Below are positions 35,068-43,597 of a stretch of DNA of 64,000 bases, piece after piece. This stretch comes from Sphaerochaetaceae bacterium. Its GTDB lineage: Bacteria; Spirochaetota; Spirochaetia; Sphaerochaetales; Sphaerochaetaceae. The position numbers and the translations under genes are program-made. Numbering within the stretch: the stretch's first letter is position 1; each line of letters opens with the position of its first letter. The stretch is from contig JAILPZ010000062.1 in the NCBI GenBank assembly GCA_024699225.1, forward strand, positions 1 through 64,000. Reading direction: 5' to 3'. Below the pieces are notes generated by a model, which was not told where the DNA came from, made no database searches, and saw only the letters and a program-made list of their open reading frames with translations.

Positions 35068-35874
35068 TTACTTTCCTATTGTAGTAATATCAGCACCGAA
35101 CCACTTTGTTGAAATCTCAGCCATGGTTCCGTCCTTAGCCATATCCTTCATAAGGGAAGTTACCTTGTCTGCAAGATCCTTGTCTGCAGTTCTGAAACCT
35201 ACGCCGTACTCTTCTGCAGCAAGTGTCTCACTAAGAATTCTGAAGTCCTTTCCTGATTCCTGGATGGCAAAGTTTGCAACCATAAGGTCCATAACAACAG
35301 CGTCACAACCACCAATTTCAAGGTCCATAAGAGCTGTAAGGTTATCTTTGAATTCAACAGTTGAACCGATAATTGAAGCAAACTCAGGTGTGTCTGCAAT
35401 AGCTTCTGCTGAAGAAGAACCTGCCTGAACACCAATCTTTTTGCCTGCAAGGTCAGAAAGCTTTGTAACTGGAGAAGAGTTCTTAACTATAACAACCTGG
35501 GCATTTTCTACATATGCATCAGTAAATGCCATGGCCTGCTTTCTCTCTTCTGTGATGGTAAAGCCGTTCCAGATACAGTCAATCTGCTTAAGTGAAAGTT
35601 CCTGTTCCTTTGCGTTCCAGTCAATTGGCTGGCAAACAAGTTCTACACCAAGTCTCTTACATACTTCTTTTGCAACATCAATGTCAAAACCGACAATTTC
35701 GTTGTTCTCATCTCTGTAACCCATAGGTGGGAAAGAATCATCAAGTCCAAGGATGAATGTTCCCTTGCTTTTAATATAGGCAACACCTGTAAGATCTGTT
35801 TTCTCTTTTGATCCGCCGGCAAATACAGCAAAAGCTGCAAGAATAATCATAATAATTGTAATAGTTTTCTTCAT
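35068..35874 (-). CDS. Amino-acid-binding protein of ABC importer
   Basis: A 268-residue family 3 solute-binding protein. The signal peptide ends AFAVFA before GGSKEK, with no lipobox Cys. The family signature GFDIDVAKEVCKRLGVE (about 63-79) is followed by the domain-swap and KKIGVQAGSSS region. The conserved Arg of the ligand site is likely in FTITEERKQAM. It is the first structural gene after a His-rich leader ORF; SD GGAG lies 8 nt upstream. The ligand could be histidine, arginine/lysine or glutamine; histidine is favoured only because of the leader. Confidence 0.88.
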   Translation of the reverse strand: MKKTITIIMIILAAFAVFAGGSKEKTDLTGVAYIKSKGTFILGLDDSFPPMGYRDENNEIVGFDIDVAKEVCKRLGVELVCQPIDWNAKEQELSLKQIDCIWNGFTITEERKQAMAFTDAYVENAQVVIVKNSSPVTKLSDLAGKKIGVQAGSSSAEAIADTPEFASIIGSTVEFKDNLTALMDLEIGGCDAVVMDLMVANFAIQESGKDFRILSETLAAEEYGVGFRTADKDLADKVTSLMKDMAKDGTMAEISTKWFGADITTIGK

Positions 35875-35956
35875 GGTAATATCTCCATCTTTAATATTTG
35901 TTTTTAGTTTAGATTTGGTTTGGTTTTGATTTTTTTAAGCCGAAAAGAATATAATG

Positions 35957-35971
35957 CGCCCTCAGCGGGCG
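35957..35971 (-). promoter_or_regulatory. Leader hairpin at the end of the leader ORF (possible attenuator)
   Basis: On the minus strand CGCCC-GCTGA-GGGCG forms a 5-bp GC stem that includes the leader stop codon in its loop. It is followed by the U-rich but imperfect tract ATTATATTCTTTT, so it is at best a weak intrinsic terminator or a pause hairpin. Confidence 0.45.
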
Positions 35972-36030
35972 TGATGAAGGCCATGATGGAGAACTGAGTT
36001 TCTAAGATATGAGTAATTTGTATATGTCAT
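35962..36030 (-). CDS. His-rich leader peptide (22 aa), candidate attenuator
   Basis: A 22-codon ORF, ATG at 36030 and TGA at 35964-35962, with a perfect SD (AGGAGG) 6 nt before the ATG. The peptide starts MTYTNYSYLR and ends LHHGLHHAR: four His codons in six near the end. A strong promoter (TTGACT-17-TATAAT-like) stands just upstream. The amino-acid-binding protein gene begins 87 nt after the stop. The arrangement matches classical amino-acid attenuators such as the his leader, where stalled ribosomes at His codons change RNA folding. No protein function is claimed for the peptide. Confidence 0.65.
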   Translation of the reverse strand: MTYTNYSYLRNSVLHHGLHHAR

Positions 36031-36057
36031 GTCAGTCCTCCTGTTTTGTTTTTTCAC

Positions 36058-36086
36058 ATATTATCGGTCAGTTTTGTGGTAGTCAA
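36058..36086 (-). promoter_or_regulatory. Promoter of leader peptide / amino-acid importer operon
   Basis: On the minus strand TTGACT (36081-36086), an exact 17-nt spacer and TAATAT (36058-36063). The SD and leader ORF follow. The predicted mRNA leader before the binding-protein gene is about 175 nt. Confidence 0.75.
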
Positions 36087-36276
36087 TACAAAAATGCATA
36101 AATATTCAAATTTTGTAAAAAGCTTTAAGCAATTCATTTTCCTGTTGTTAACGATTTCTTTTCATTTTCTAGAAATCTCGTTCACTTTTTGTCCAGAAAT
36201 AAAAATTTTTTTTAAATATAGTGACTTTTGCAGTCTCTTTAACAAAGCTTGAGCACTTTGCGGCGTCTTATTAAGT

Positions 36277-36948
36277 ATGAAATGTTTAATATGTGGATCT
36301 TTTTCACATCCATTTACTCCTATCTGCTCATCCTGTCTCAGGCAGATTGATTATGACAGCTATGATTCATACATGGTGCGCTGCCCATCTTGTTCGTATC
36401 CTTTAATTGATTATGTATATAAGTGTCCAAGGTGTTCGAAAATGAATTCAGGAAGGATCCTGAGCATTATGGATTACAGAAATATTAAGGAGCGCCATCT
36501 TCTGGAGGCCTTTAAGTTCAGGGGAATCAGGAGTTATGCCTCAGTTTTTGCCTTTCTTACAGACAGGTATTTAAGAAAAAACGGTTTGCAGGACAGTGTG
36601 ATAGTCCCGGTCCCGTGTTCTTCTTCAGCTCTAAAGAGAAGAGGCTGGGACCATATGGAGGAAGTTGCAAAGGTTTTGAAAAGAAAATACTCCTATACTG
36701 TATTAAATGTAATAGTGAATACTGACAACTCTTCAGGTGAACAGAAAGAGAAAAACCTTGAGAAGAGAATGGAGAACTCTGAAAACAGATTTGCATTAAA
36801 GGATTTTAATTATTCAATACATGATAAGAGAATAATTGTTCTGGATGATATTTGTACAACAGGAACTACCATAAAGGCCTGCATGTCTGTTCTTGAAAAA
36901 GGTGGTTTTAAGAATATTATTGCACTGACAGTATTTGCTGAACTTTAG
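36277..36948 (+). CDS. comF: ComF-family phosphoribosyltransferase-like protein
   Basis: A 223-residue ComF/GntX-like protein with a double zinc-ribbon N-terminus (CLICG...CSSC and CPSC...CPRC) and a PRTase domain with the PRPP loop VLDDICTTGTT (about 189-199). The segment VPVPCSSSALKRRGWDHMEEVAK is typical of the family. ComF is needed for DNA uptake in competent bacteria; in others the role is unknown. There is no clear SD. A promoter for the next operon begins directly after its stop. Confidence 0.88.
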   Translation: MKCLICGSFSHPFTPICSSCLRQIDYDSYDSYMVRCPSCSYPLIDYVYKCPRCSKMNSGRILSIMDYRNIKERHLLEAFKFRGIRSYASVFAFLTDRYLRKNGLQDSVIVPVPCSSSALKRRGWDHMEEVAKVLKRKYSYTVLNVIVNTDNSSGEQKEKNLEKRMENSENRFALKDFNYSIHDKRIIVLDDICTTGTTIKACMSVLEKGGFKNIIALTVFAEL

Positions 36949-36953
36949 GTGTG

Positions 36954-36983
36954 TTGACACTGATGTGATATTAATTATATATT
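36954..36983 (+). promoter_or_regulatory. Promoter of the rimP-nusA-infB operon
   Basis: A perfect -35 TTGACA (36954-36959) with TATATT (36978-36983) at 18-nt spacing. The transcript would start near 36990 and run through the hairpin at 37011-37039 before rimP. Confidence 0.65.
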
Positions 36984-37010
36984 TAGCACAGATAAATTAA
37001 ACTTAGTTTT

Positions 37011-37039
37011 AAGGAATCGGGAGTCCCGGTTCCTTTTTT
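37011..37039 (+). terminator. Intrinsic terminator in the rimP-nusA-infB leader
   Basis: GGAATCGGGA (37013-37022), G, TCCCGGTTCC (37024-37033) pair fully (one T-G), followed by TTTTTT. It lies between the operon promoter and the rimP ATG at 37051, so it can act as an attenuator. It would also stop comF read-through. Confidence 0.85.
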
Positions 37040-37050
37040 GATGGCCGGAT

Positions 37051-37617
37051 ATGATAAAAGACGAGATTAGAAACAGTGAACTTTACAAAGATCTTGATCC
37101 TGTAGCAAGCAGCCTCGGCTTCTGTATTGTAGATGCTGAAGTTTACAGAAAGACAGACGAGATCAAAGTAAGTCTTACGATTTTCTCAAAGACAAAGGAT
37201 GTAACAATTGATGATTGTGAAAACTTCCACAGGTCAGTTGAACCGCGTCTTGAGCTTCGTTATGACAGGGATCTGTTGTCAATGGAGGTCTCAACCCCGG
37301 GACTGCAGAGAACATTCAAAGACTTTAATGAATTTGATGTTTTTGCAGGAAAGACCGTAAGACTGTACAGCAAGAATAAGGGAAGCTGGGTAGTCGGAGA
37401 GAACAAGGGGTTATGTGACAATAAGGTTGTACTTTTAAATTACAAGGTAGAGGATTCTTCTGAGACAGGAGAGACTCTTGTACTTGATAAGGAAGATGTA
37501 CAGAAAGCTAAACTTGAATATGTATGGGAAACAGCTGAAGACAAAAAGAGAAAAAATCAGCTTGCCCAGAAAAATAACAGAAGAAATAACAGAGTAGGAG
37601 ATTCTGCTGATGTCTGA
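37051..37617 (+). CDS. rimP: Ribosome maturation factor RimP
   Basis: A 188-residue RimP, which helps assemble the 30S subunit. The N-terminal alpha/beta domain has LGFCIVDAEVYRK and the signature DCENFHRSVEPRLE, and the segment MEVSTPGLQRTFK corresponds to the conserved EVSSPGLxRPL motif. The C-terminal SH3-like domain ends in a basic Lys/Asn/Arg-rich tail. It overlaps nusA by 8 nt, the usual bacterial order. It is the first gene behind the leader terminator. Confidence 0.92.
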   Translation: MIKDEIRNSELYKDLDPVASSLGFCIVDAEVYRKTDEIKVSLTIFSKTKDVTIDDCENFHRSVEPRLELRYDRDLLSMEVSTPGLQRTFKDFNEFDVFAGKTVRLYSKNKGSWVVGENKGLCDNKVVLLNYKVEDSSETGETLVLDKEDVQKAKLEYVWETAEDKKRKNQLAQKNNRRNNRVGDSADV

Positions 37618-39085
37618 ATTTAAAGAAGCCGTTGAGGCTATGATTAATGAGAAGGGTCTGTCAAGAGAACTTGTTCTTGATATTGTCAGACAAAGCCTTC
37701 TTGCAAGTTACAAGAATAAGTTTAAAACTGACGAAAATGCCGTTGTAACTTTTGCTGATGATCTTTCATCTTTTGAACTTTCTGCAAGACGCACAGTTGT
37801 AGATGATGATGAGTATTATGCAGACGATTTTACCGAGATTTCTCTTTCAGAAGCTCTCAAGTTTACTGATGAGGCTGAGGTCGGAGATGAGCTTCTTATC
37901 CCAATTGATCCCAAGACTTTCAGCACAAGCACTGTCCAGACAGGAAAGCAGCGCGTACAGAGCCAGATCAGGGAAATTCAGAAGGATGAGCTTCTTTCAG
38001 AGTTTAAGGGTAAGGTTGGTGAGATTATCAATGGTTATGTCCAGACCGTTAAGGAAAACGGAGACATAATGGTTGACCTGGGAAAGACCAGCGGTTATCT
38101 TCCTGCAAAGAATCAGAGCCCTAAGGAAGTTTATGCCAAGGGCGACAGAATCCGCTGTTTCGTAGAAAGCGTTAAGCCGGACGAGAAGAATGAAAAGAAT
38201 ATAAGAGTTCTTCTCAGCCGCGTATCAGAAGACTTTATCAAGAAGCTCTTCTATATTAATGTTCCTGAACTTGTATCAAAGGATCCGGGCCTTGAGATTG
38301 TTAAGGTTGTTCGTGTTCCGGGATACAGAACAAAGGTTGCCGTATGGCCGAAGAAGACTGATATTGATGCAGTAGGTACCTGTGTTGGTCTTAAGGGTGC
38401 AAGAATCCAGATGATCATGAAAGAGATTGACGACGAAAGAATTGACGTTGTCCGCTGGGATCCAAACCCTCTTGAGTATATTGCAAATGCTCTTTCACCT
38501 GCCAGGGTTGACAGAATCTACGTCACAGACTACGAAAAGAAAAAGGCAGTTGCAATTGTTGACCAGAGCCAGCTTTCACTTGCTATCGGTAAGCAGGGAA
38601 TGAACGTACGTCTTGTCAACAGAATGTGTGACTGGATGGTAGACGTAAAGACCCAGGAAGACTTTGAAGGCATGGATATCTTTGAGCAGGCAAGAGCCGC
38701 TGCAGATGCTGCATTCACTGACCTTCCGGAAGAACCTGTTACTCAGGAAGTTGCAGTTTCTGATGAAGAAGGAATTCCTCTCAGAGATCTTCCGATTGAA
38801 TCTTCAATTGTTGATAAGCTTGAGAAACACGACATTCTTTATGTTGAGGATTTCCTTGATTATACAGCAGATGAGATTGCTGACCTCGGAGACATTTCCG
38901 CTGAAGAAGCAGACCAGATTAACAAGGCTATCAATGAAAGTGTAGATATTATTGAGGAAGATACAGAAGAGGGAACATTTGAGTGCCCGAACTGTGGACA
39001 TCCGCTCAAAGAAGGTATGACAGAGTGTCCTAACTGTCATGTTGAGATTAGTTTTGAATCATTAGACGAAGAGGACGAGGAGTAA
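37610..39085 (+). CDS. nusA: Transcription factor NusA with C-terminal zinc ribbon
   Basis: A 491-residue NusA, controlling pausing, termination and antitermination. The N-terminal RNAP-binding domain is followed by S1 (about 135-200), KH1 and KH2 (about 215-345, with VGTCVGLKGARIQ and LSLAIGKQGMNVRL) and one helix-hairpin-helix-like acidic repeat (LRDLPIESSIVDKLE). The last 40 residues carry an unexpected zinc ribbon: CPNCG at about 464-468 and CPNCH at about 478-482, then an acidic tail. The rimP-nusA-infB order is standard. Confidence 0.95.
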   Translation: MSEFKEAVEAMINEKGLSRELVLDIVRQSLLASYKNKFKTDENAVVTFADDLSSFELSARRTVVDDDEYYADDFTEISLSEALKFTDEAEVGDELLIPIDPKTFSTSTVQTGKQRVQSQIREIQKDELLSEFKGKVGEIINGYVQTVKENGDIMVDLGKTSGYLPAKNQSPKEVYAKGDRIRCFVESVKPDEKNEKNIRVLLSRVSEDFIKKLFYINVPELVSKDPGLEIVKVVRVPGYRTKVAVWPKKTDIDAVGTCVGLKGARIQMIMKEIDDERIDVVRWDPNPLEYIANALSPARVDRIYVTDYEKKKAVAIVDQSQLSLAIGKQGMNVRLVNRMCDWMVDVKTQEDFEGMDIFEQARAAADAAFTDLPEEPVTQEVAVSDEEGIPLRDLPIESSIVDKLEKHDILYVEDFLDYTADEIADLGDISAEEADQINKAINESVDIIEEDTEEGTFECPNCGHPLKEGMTECPNCHVEISFESLDEEDEE

Positions 39086-39094
39086 TAGCTATAG

Positions 39095-41665
39095 ATGCCA
39101 GAAGATAATAAGCCAAAAGCTACATTGATCAAACAGAGCAGAAGTGCTGAAATGCAGGCACCTGTCTCACAGCAGCCTCAGCAGAAGCCCCTTGAGAAGA
39201 AGAGGGTTGTTATAGTTAAAAAGAAGCCGGTTGTTGTTGTGAAGGCAAACGTTCCTGCAGATGAGCCAAAAGAGGAGAAACCTCAGCCTCAGGCAGCACC
39301 ACAGAAGGATCAGGAAAAGACAGAGGTCCAGGTAAAAGCTCCGGAGGTTAAGAAAGCTGAACAGGAAAAGCCTCAGATTAAGAAGGTTGTAAAGAAGACA
39401 TCCAACGTCAACACTACAATCAGTAACGGCCCTGTTATAATCTCAGGTGCAAATCTTCCTCCGATTAATTTCGGTACTCCGAAAAGACCTTCAGGTTCAG
39501 GTCCTGTAGGTTCTGTAGGTGGTGTTGTATACGGAGCTGACGGAAAACGTATACCTCAGAACAGAAACAGACAGGGACAGCCTAACTCAGGTGTATATAC
39601 TCCTAAATCAAGCCAGGGAAGAAGGGCTCCGTTCGGAAAGGACAGACCAAATGATTTTGGCGGTCAGAGACCGAACAACGGCGGCTTCAGAGGCGGTAAC
39701 GCCGGTGGAAACAGAGGTGCAAAGCCCGGTTTCTCCCAGCCTATGGGAAATGACAGCGGAAAGAACAAGAGAGTCTTCTCCAAGGATAAGGGAAGAGACA
39801 GAAGACATGAGATTCAGGATGATGAGCTTGAGCTGAAGCAGTTTGGCAAGAAGAAGAGCGCAACTCCTGTTGCAGTTGTTGCAAAGAATATTGATATCAT
39901 GCCTAACGTAACTGTCAGTGACCTTGCCAAGAAGATGAATATCAAGGCTTCTGAGATTATCAGCAAGCTCTTCAGCATGGGAATGATGGTAAGTATCAAC
40001 CAGAGTATAGACAGTGATACTGCTACAATCATTGCAGAAGAATACGGCTGTCAGGTACATATCATTGACCTGTATGAAGAAACAGTTATTGAGAAGGAAG
40101 AGGATAAGGAAGAAGATCTCAAGCCAAGGGCACCGATTGTCACAGTTATGGGACACGTTGACCATGGTAAGACAAAGCTCCTTGATGCAATCCGCTCAAC
40201 TAACGTTGTTGCCGGTGAGTTCGGTGGAATTACACAGCACATCGGTGCATACAAGGTAAGCATCCCTGATAAGGGAGACGTAGTCTTCCTCGATACTCCG
40301 GGTCATGCTGCATTTACGTTAATGCGTGCCCGTGGTGCTCAGGTAACTGATATTGTTGTCCTTGTTGTTGCTGCAAATGACGGTGTCATGCCTCAGACAA
40401 TTGAAGCTATTGACCACGCAAAGGCAGCAGGTGTTCCTATTATTGTTGCCATAAACAAGATTGACCTTCCGGAAGCCAAGCCGGAGAGAGTCATGCAGCA
40501 GCTTTCAGACTACGGTCTCATGCCGGAAGAATGGGGCGGACAGACACTGTTCTGCCAGATTTCAGCAAAGCAGAGAATTGGTATAGACAATCTTCTTGAT
40601 ACCATTCTTCTTCAGGCTGAAATGATGGACCTCAAGGCTAATCCCGACTGCAGGGCTGAAGGCAGGGTTCTTGAAGCAAGAATTGACCAGGGAAGAGGTA
40701 TTGTTGCCTCTGTTATTGTTGAAAGAGGTACCCTTAAGCAGGGAGATTACTATGTTGCCGGTATTTATCCGGGAAGAGTAAGAGCCATGTTCAACGACAA
40801 GGGTAAAAAGGTTAAGACTGCAGGGCCTTCAACACCTGTTGAGGTTATAGGTCTTTCCGCCGTCCCGAGTGCCGGTGATCCGTTCCAGGTCTGTGAAGAT
40901 GAAAAGCAGAGCAGAATTATAGGAACAAAGAGACAGGAACTTGAGAGACAGAACCAGGCAAGCAGATTCAAGAAGGTTACACTTGAGAACATGTTCGACG
41001 TTATGCACGAAGGAGATGTTCAGGAACTCAACCTTGTTATTAAGGGTGACGTTCAGGGCTCTGTAGAAGCTCTTAAGATGGCTCTTGAGAAGCTCAGTAC
41101 TCCTGAAATCAGAGTCAGCGTAATCAGAGCTGCAGCCGGTGCAATTATTGAAGACGATATTAACCTTGCTTCTGCATCAGAGAATCCGGCTCTGGTAATT
41201 GGCTTTAACGTCAGACCTACACCTAAGGCTCAGAGCAGGGCAGATGAGGAGAAGATTGATATCAGAAAGTACAATATCATTTACAATGTTGTAGATGATG
41301 TTAAGGCCGCCATGGAAGGCATGCTCAGTCCTGAAAGAACAGAGCTTGATGTCGGTACAGCAGTTGTACGTCAGGTCTTCAAGGTACCAAAGGTTGGTCT
41401 TATTGCCGGTTGTTTCATAACTTCAGGCAGTGTAAAGAGAAACAATTTCTGCAGAGTTGTCAGGGACAACATCCAGCTCAGCAAGGAACTGCTTAAGATT
41501 TCTTCCCTCAAGCGCTTTAAGGATGACGCAAGAGAAGTTACCGAAGGTTTCGAGTGCGGTATTGGAATTGAGAATTTCCAGGATCTCAGAGAAGGAGATA
41601 TTATCGAATTTGTTGAAATCCAGGAAACTGCAAGAAAACTTGATAATGTCTGGGAGCGTATCTGA
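39095..41665 (+). CDS. infB: Translation initiation factor IF-2
   Basis: An 856-residue IF-2, a GTPase that brings fMet-tRNA to the 30S subunit. The N-terminal 260 residues are low-complexity (Lys/Pro/Gln, then Gly/Asn/Arg), and an IF2-N helix ([16 protein letters not shown]) leads to the G domain: GHVDHGKT (352-359), DTPGH, NKID. Domains II-IV with the C-terminal tRNA-binding barrel follow ([16 protein letters not shown]). It overlaps rbfA by one nucleotide (stop/start TGATG). Confidence 0.96.
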   Translation: MPEDNKPKATLIKQSRSAEMQAPVSQQPQQKPLEKKRVVIVKKKPVVVVKANVPADEPKEEKPQPQAAPQKDQEKTEVQVKAPEVKKAEQEKPQIKKVVKKTSNVNTTISNGPVIISGANLPPINFGTPKRPSGSGPVGSVGGVVYGADGKRIPQNRNRQGQPNSGVYTPKSSQGRRAPFGKDRPNDFGGQRPNNGGFRGGNAGGNRGAKPGFSQPMGNDSGKNKRVFSKDKGRDRRHEIQDDELELKQFGKKKSATPVAVVAKNIDIMPNVTVSDLAKKMNIKASEIISKLFSMGMMVSINQSIDSDTATIIAEEYGCQVHIIDLYEETVIEKEEDKEEDLKPRAPIVTVMGHVDHGKTKLLDAIRSTNVVAGEFGGITQHIGAYKVSIPDKGDVVFLDTPGHAAFTLMRARGAQVTDIVVLVVAANDGVMPQTIEAIDHAKAAGVPIIVAINKIDLPEAKPERVMQQLSDYGLMPEEWGGQTLFCQISAKQRIGIDNLLDTILLQAEMMDLKANPDCRAEGRVLEARIDQGRGIVASVIVERGTLKQGDYYVAGIYPGRVRAMFNDKGKKVKTAGPSTPVEVIGLSAVPSAGDPFQVCEDEKQSRIIGTKRQELERQNQASRFKKVTLENMFDVMHEGDVQELNLVIKGDVQGSVEALKMALEKLSTPEIRVSVIRAAAGAIIEDDINLASASENPALVIGFNVRPTPKAQSRADEEKIDIRKYNIIYNVVDDVKAAMEGMLSPERTELDVGTAVVRQVFKVPKVGLIAGCFITSGSVKRNNFCRVVRDNIQLSKELLKISSLKRFKDDAREVTEGFECGIGIENFQDLREGDIIEFVEIQETARKLDNVWERI

Positions 41666-42009
41666 TGTCGGATTATTCACAGAGCAGAATAGAATCAAGA
41701 ATTATGGAAGCGGTAAATACACTGATAGTTTCGGGTGAGATTAAAAACCCGAAACTGTCCCGCTTTGCAAGTATCAGTGATATCTCTGTTTCAAAGGACA
41801 ATTCATACGCAACTCTTTATGTCTCATGTCTGATGGACCGGGAACTGGACAGATCAGTGAAGGCCCTTCAGAGTGCAGCTCCCTTCATTCAGGCCCGCCT
41901 TGGCTCAGCTCTAAGAACAAAGAACACGCCAAAGCTTACCTTCCTGCCTGATACTACTGAGAGGGAGGCTTCCAGAATTAATGAACTCCTGGAGTCAATC
42001 AAGCAGTGA
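41665..42009 (+). CDS. rbfA: Ribosome-binding factor A
   Basis: A 114-residue RbfA, which binds the 30S subunit during 16S 5'-end maturation and cold adaptation. It has the KH-like fold with NPKLSRFASISDISVSKDNSYATLYVS split around residues 28-54, and the conserved PKLTFLPDTTERE near the end. ATGTCG starts within the infB stop, and its own end overlaps truB by 4 nt, so translation is coupled. Confidence 0.92.
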   Translation: MSDYSQSRIESRIMEAVNTLIVSGEIKNPKLSRFASISDISVSKDNSYATLYVSCLMDRELDRSVKALQSAAPFIQARLGSALRTKNTPKLTFLPDTTEREASRINELLESIKQ

Positions 42010-42707
42010 GAGACGCAATAGTACTGATTAACAAGAAGAGCGGGATAACTTCATTTTCCTGCCTCGGACGCATAAAACACACAATAAATAAGAAAACAGG
42101 CCACTGCGGGACTCTTGATAAGTTTGCCAGCGGCCTTATTATTGCGCTGTGTGGCAAATACACCAAGCTCAATGACCACTTCATGGGTATGGATAAGACA
42201 TACACTGCCGTTCTTGAATTCGGTAAGGAAACAGATACCCTGGACCCGGAGGGAGAGGTTATAAAGACAGCCCAGGCTCCTGAACTTGAAGTTATAGAAG
42301 AGGCTGTAAAGCGCCTTACAGGACCTGTTATCCAGGTGCCTCCTGTTTACAGCGCCCTCCATGTTAACGGAAAAAGAAGCTATCAGCTTGTGCGTGAAGG
42401 AAAAGAAGTTAAGCTTGAAGGCCGTCCTGTGGTAATAAGGAAGGCTCAGATAATCAGTTACGAAAAGCCTTTTTTAACTATCTCTCTTGAGGTTTCAAAG
42501 GGCACTTATGTTCGTTCCTATGCAAGAGACCTTGGAGAACTGTGTAATTCATGTGCTTACGTGACAGAACTTAGAAGGGATGCAATAGGGCCCTTTAAGC
42601 TGTCTGAAGCAGTAGATTTTGACGATATTGAAAGCCTTCAGAATGTTGATATGACAAATGACATTCTCCAAAGGCTAGATAAATACAGGCAGGAAAATGG
42701 AAATTAA
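42006..42707 (+). CDS. truB: tRNA pseudouridine-55 synthase
   Basis: A 233-residue TruB that makes pseudouridine 55 in the T-loop of tRNAs. The segment GHCGTLDKFASGLII contains the catalytic aspartate (about D38 in GTLDKFA), and YTAVLEFGKETDT and the later SKGTYVRSYARDLGE are family landmarks. The start codon is GTG, overlapping rbfA by 4 nt. The PUA domain is short or absent, as in several bacterial TruB. It overlaps the next gene by 11 nt. Confidence 0.93.
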   Translation: MRDAIVLINKKSGITSFSCLGRIKHTINKKTGHCGTLDKFASGLIIALCGKYTKLNDHFMGMDKTYTAVLEFGKETDTLDPEGEVIKTAQAPELEVIEEAVKRLTGPVIQVPPVYSALHVNGKRSYQLVREGKEVKLEGRPVVIRKAQIISYEKPFLTISLEVSKGTYVRSYARDLGELCNSCAYVTELRRDAIGPFKLSEAVDFDDIESLQNVDMTNDILQRLDKYRQENGN

Positions 42708-43302
42708 AAAGTTTTGTGATCCTGTTTTTAAGAATATGGACTGTGTTGTATCTGTCGGAGTTTTTGACGGACTTCACAGAGGCCATATGAGAATAATAAA
42801 TACTCTTATCGATGAGGCTAAAAAGAACAGCTGTAAAAGTGTAATTATCATGTTCAGCACTAACCCGAAGATGTTTCTCGGCAAGCAGCAGAGCATGAGG
42901 AGCATTATTTCTGAAGAGGAAACGAATAAACTCTTACAGGAAGCAGGAATAGATTACCGCTGCATAATTGACTTTTCCTCAGATATGAGTAAACTTTCCG
43001 GTGAGGAGTTCATTGCCAGGCTTTGTACGTCGTACAGTCTGAAGGCGATGGTTGTTGGAGAGAATTTCCGTTGCGGAAGAACAGACAGCAGTGCCGGTTC
43101 TTCTGAAATAGGAAAAATCCTCTCTGAATATACTTCATCTGCGTATGTTAAGGTTGTTCCTTCCTTATTTGTTGACGGTGAGGAAGTAAGCAGCACCCTG
43201 ATACGGAGGTGTCTCCTAACAGGTGATACGGAAAAAGCTTCCGTATTGCTTGGCAGACCTCTTATTCCCGGTAACGGGTCATGCAGGCTGTTAAAAAAAT
43301 AA
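42697..43302 (+). CDS. ribF: FAD synthetase (RibF N-terminal domain only)
   Basis: A 201-residue protein matching the FMN adenylyltransferase half of bifunctional RibF: VSVGVFDGLHRGHM near the N-terminus (the HxGH-type nucleotidyl-transfer motif reads HRGH), and VSSTLIRRCLLTGD near residues 165-178. The usual C-terminal riboflavin kinase domain (about 120 residues) is missing; the gene stops after LLKK and rpsO begins 20 nt later, so no frameshifted remainder fits. It would make FAD from FMN, and riboflavin kinase must be elsewhere or absent. Confidence 0.88.
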   Translation: MEIKKFCDPVFKNMDCVVSVGVFDGLHRGHMRIINTLIDEAKKNSCKSVIIMFSTNPKMFLGKQQSMRSIISEEETNKLLQEAGIDYRCIIDFSSDMSKLSGEEFIARLCTSYSLKAMVVGENFRCGRTDSSAGSSEIGKILSEYTSSAYVKVVPSLFVDGEEVSSTLIRRCLLTGDTEKASVLLGRPLIPGNGSCRLLKK

Positions 43303-43321
43303 ATCTTCAGGAGTGTAACGG

Positions 43322-43588
43322 ATGGTTACCAAAGAAGAGAAACTTCAGCTCATTGCCAAGTTTGGCGGTGACGAGAAAAACACAGGTGCAACTGAAGTTC
43401 AGATTGCGCTTCTTACTGCCAGAATTAATGATCTTCAGGGTCATTTCAAGGCAAATCCGAAGGACCACGCTTCAAACCGCGGTCTTCTTAAGATGGTTGG
43501 TCAGAGAAGAAGACTTCTCAGATATCTTAAGAATACGGATATTGAAAGATACAGAACATTGATTGCTGAGCTCGGTCTCAGAAAGTAA
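43322..43588 (+). CDS. rpsO: Ribosomal protein S15
   Basis: An 88-residue S15 of the 30S subunit, with [20 protein letters not shown] text (here [19 protein letters not shown]), the conserved [12 protein letters not shown] region read as [20 protein letters not shown], and the basic C-terminus. SD is AGGAG. The usual rpsO-pnp order follows, separated by a perfect palindrome. Confidence 0.96.
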   Translation: MVTKEEKLQLIAKFGGDEKNTGATEVQIALLTARINDLQGHFKANPKDHASNRGLLKMVGQRRRLLRYLKNTDIERYRTLIAELGLRK

Positions 43589-43597
43589 GTCAATGAG

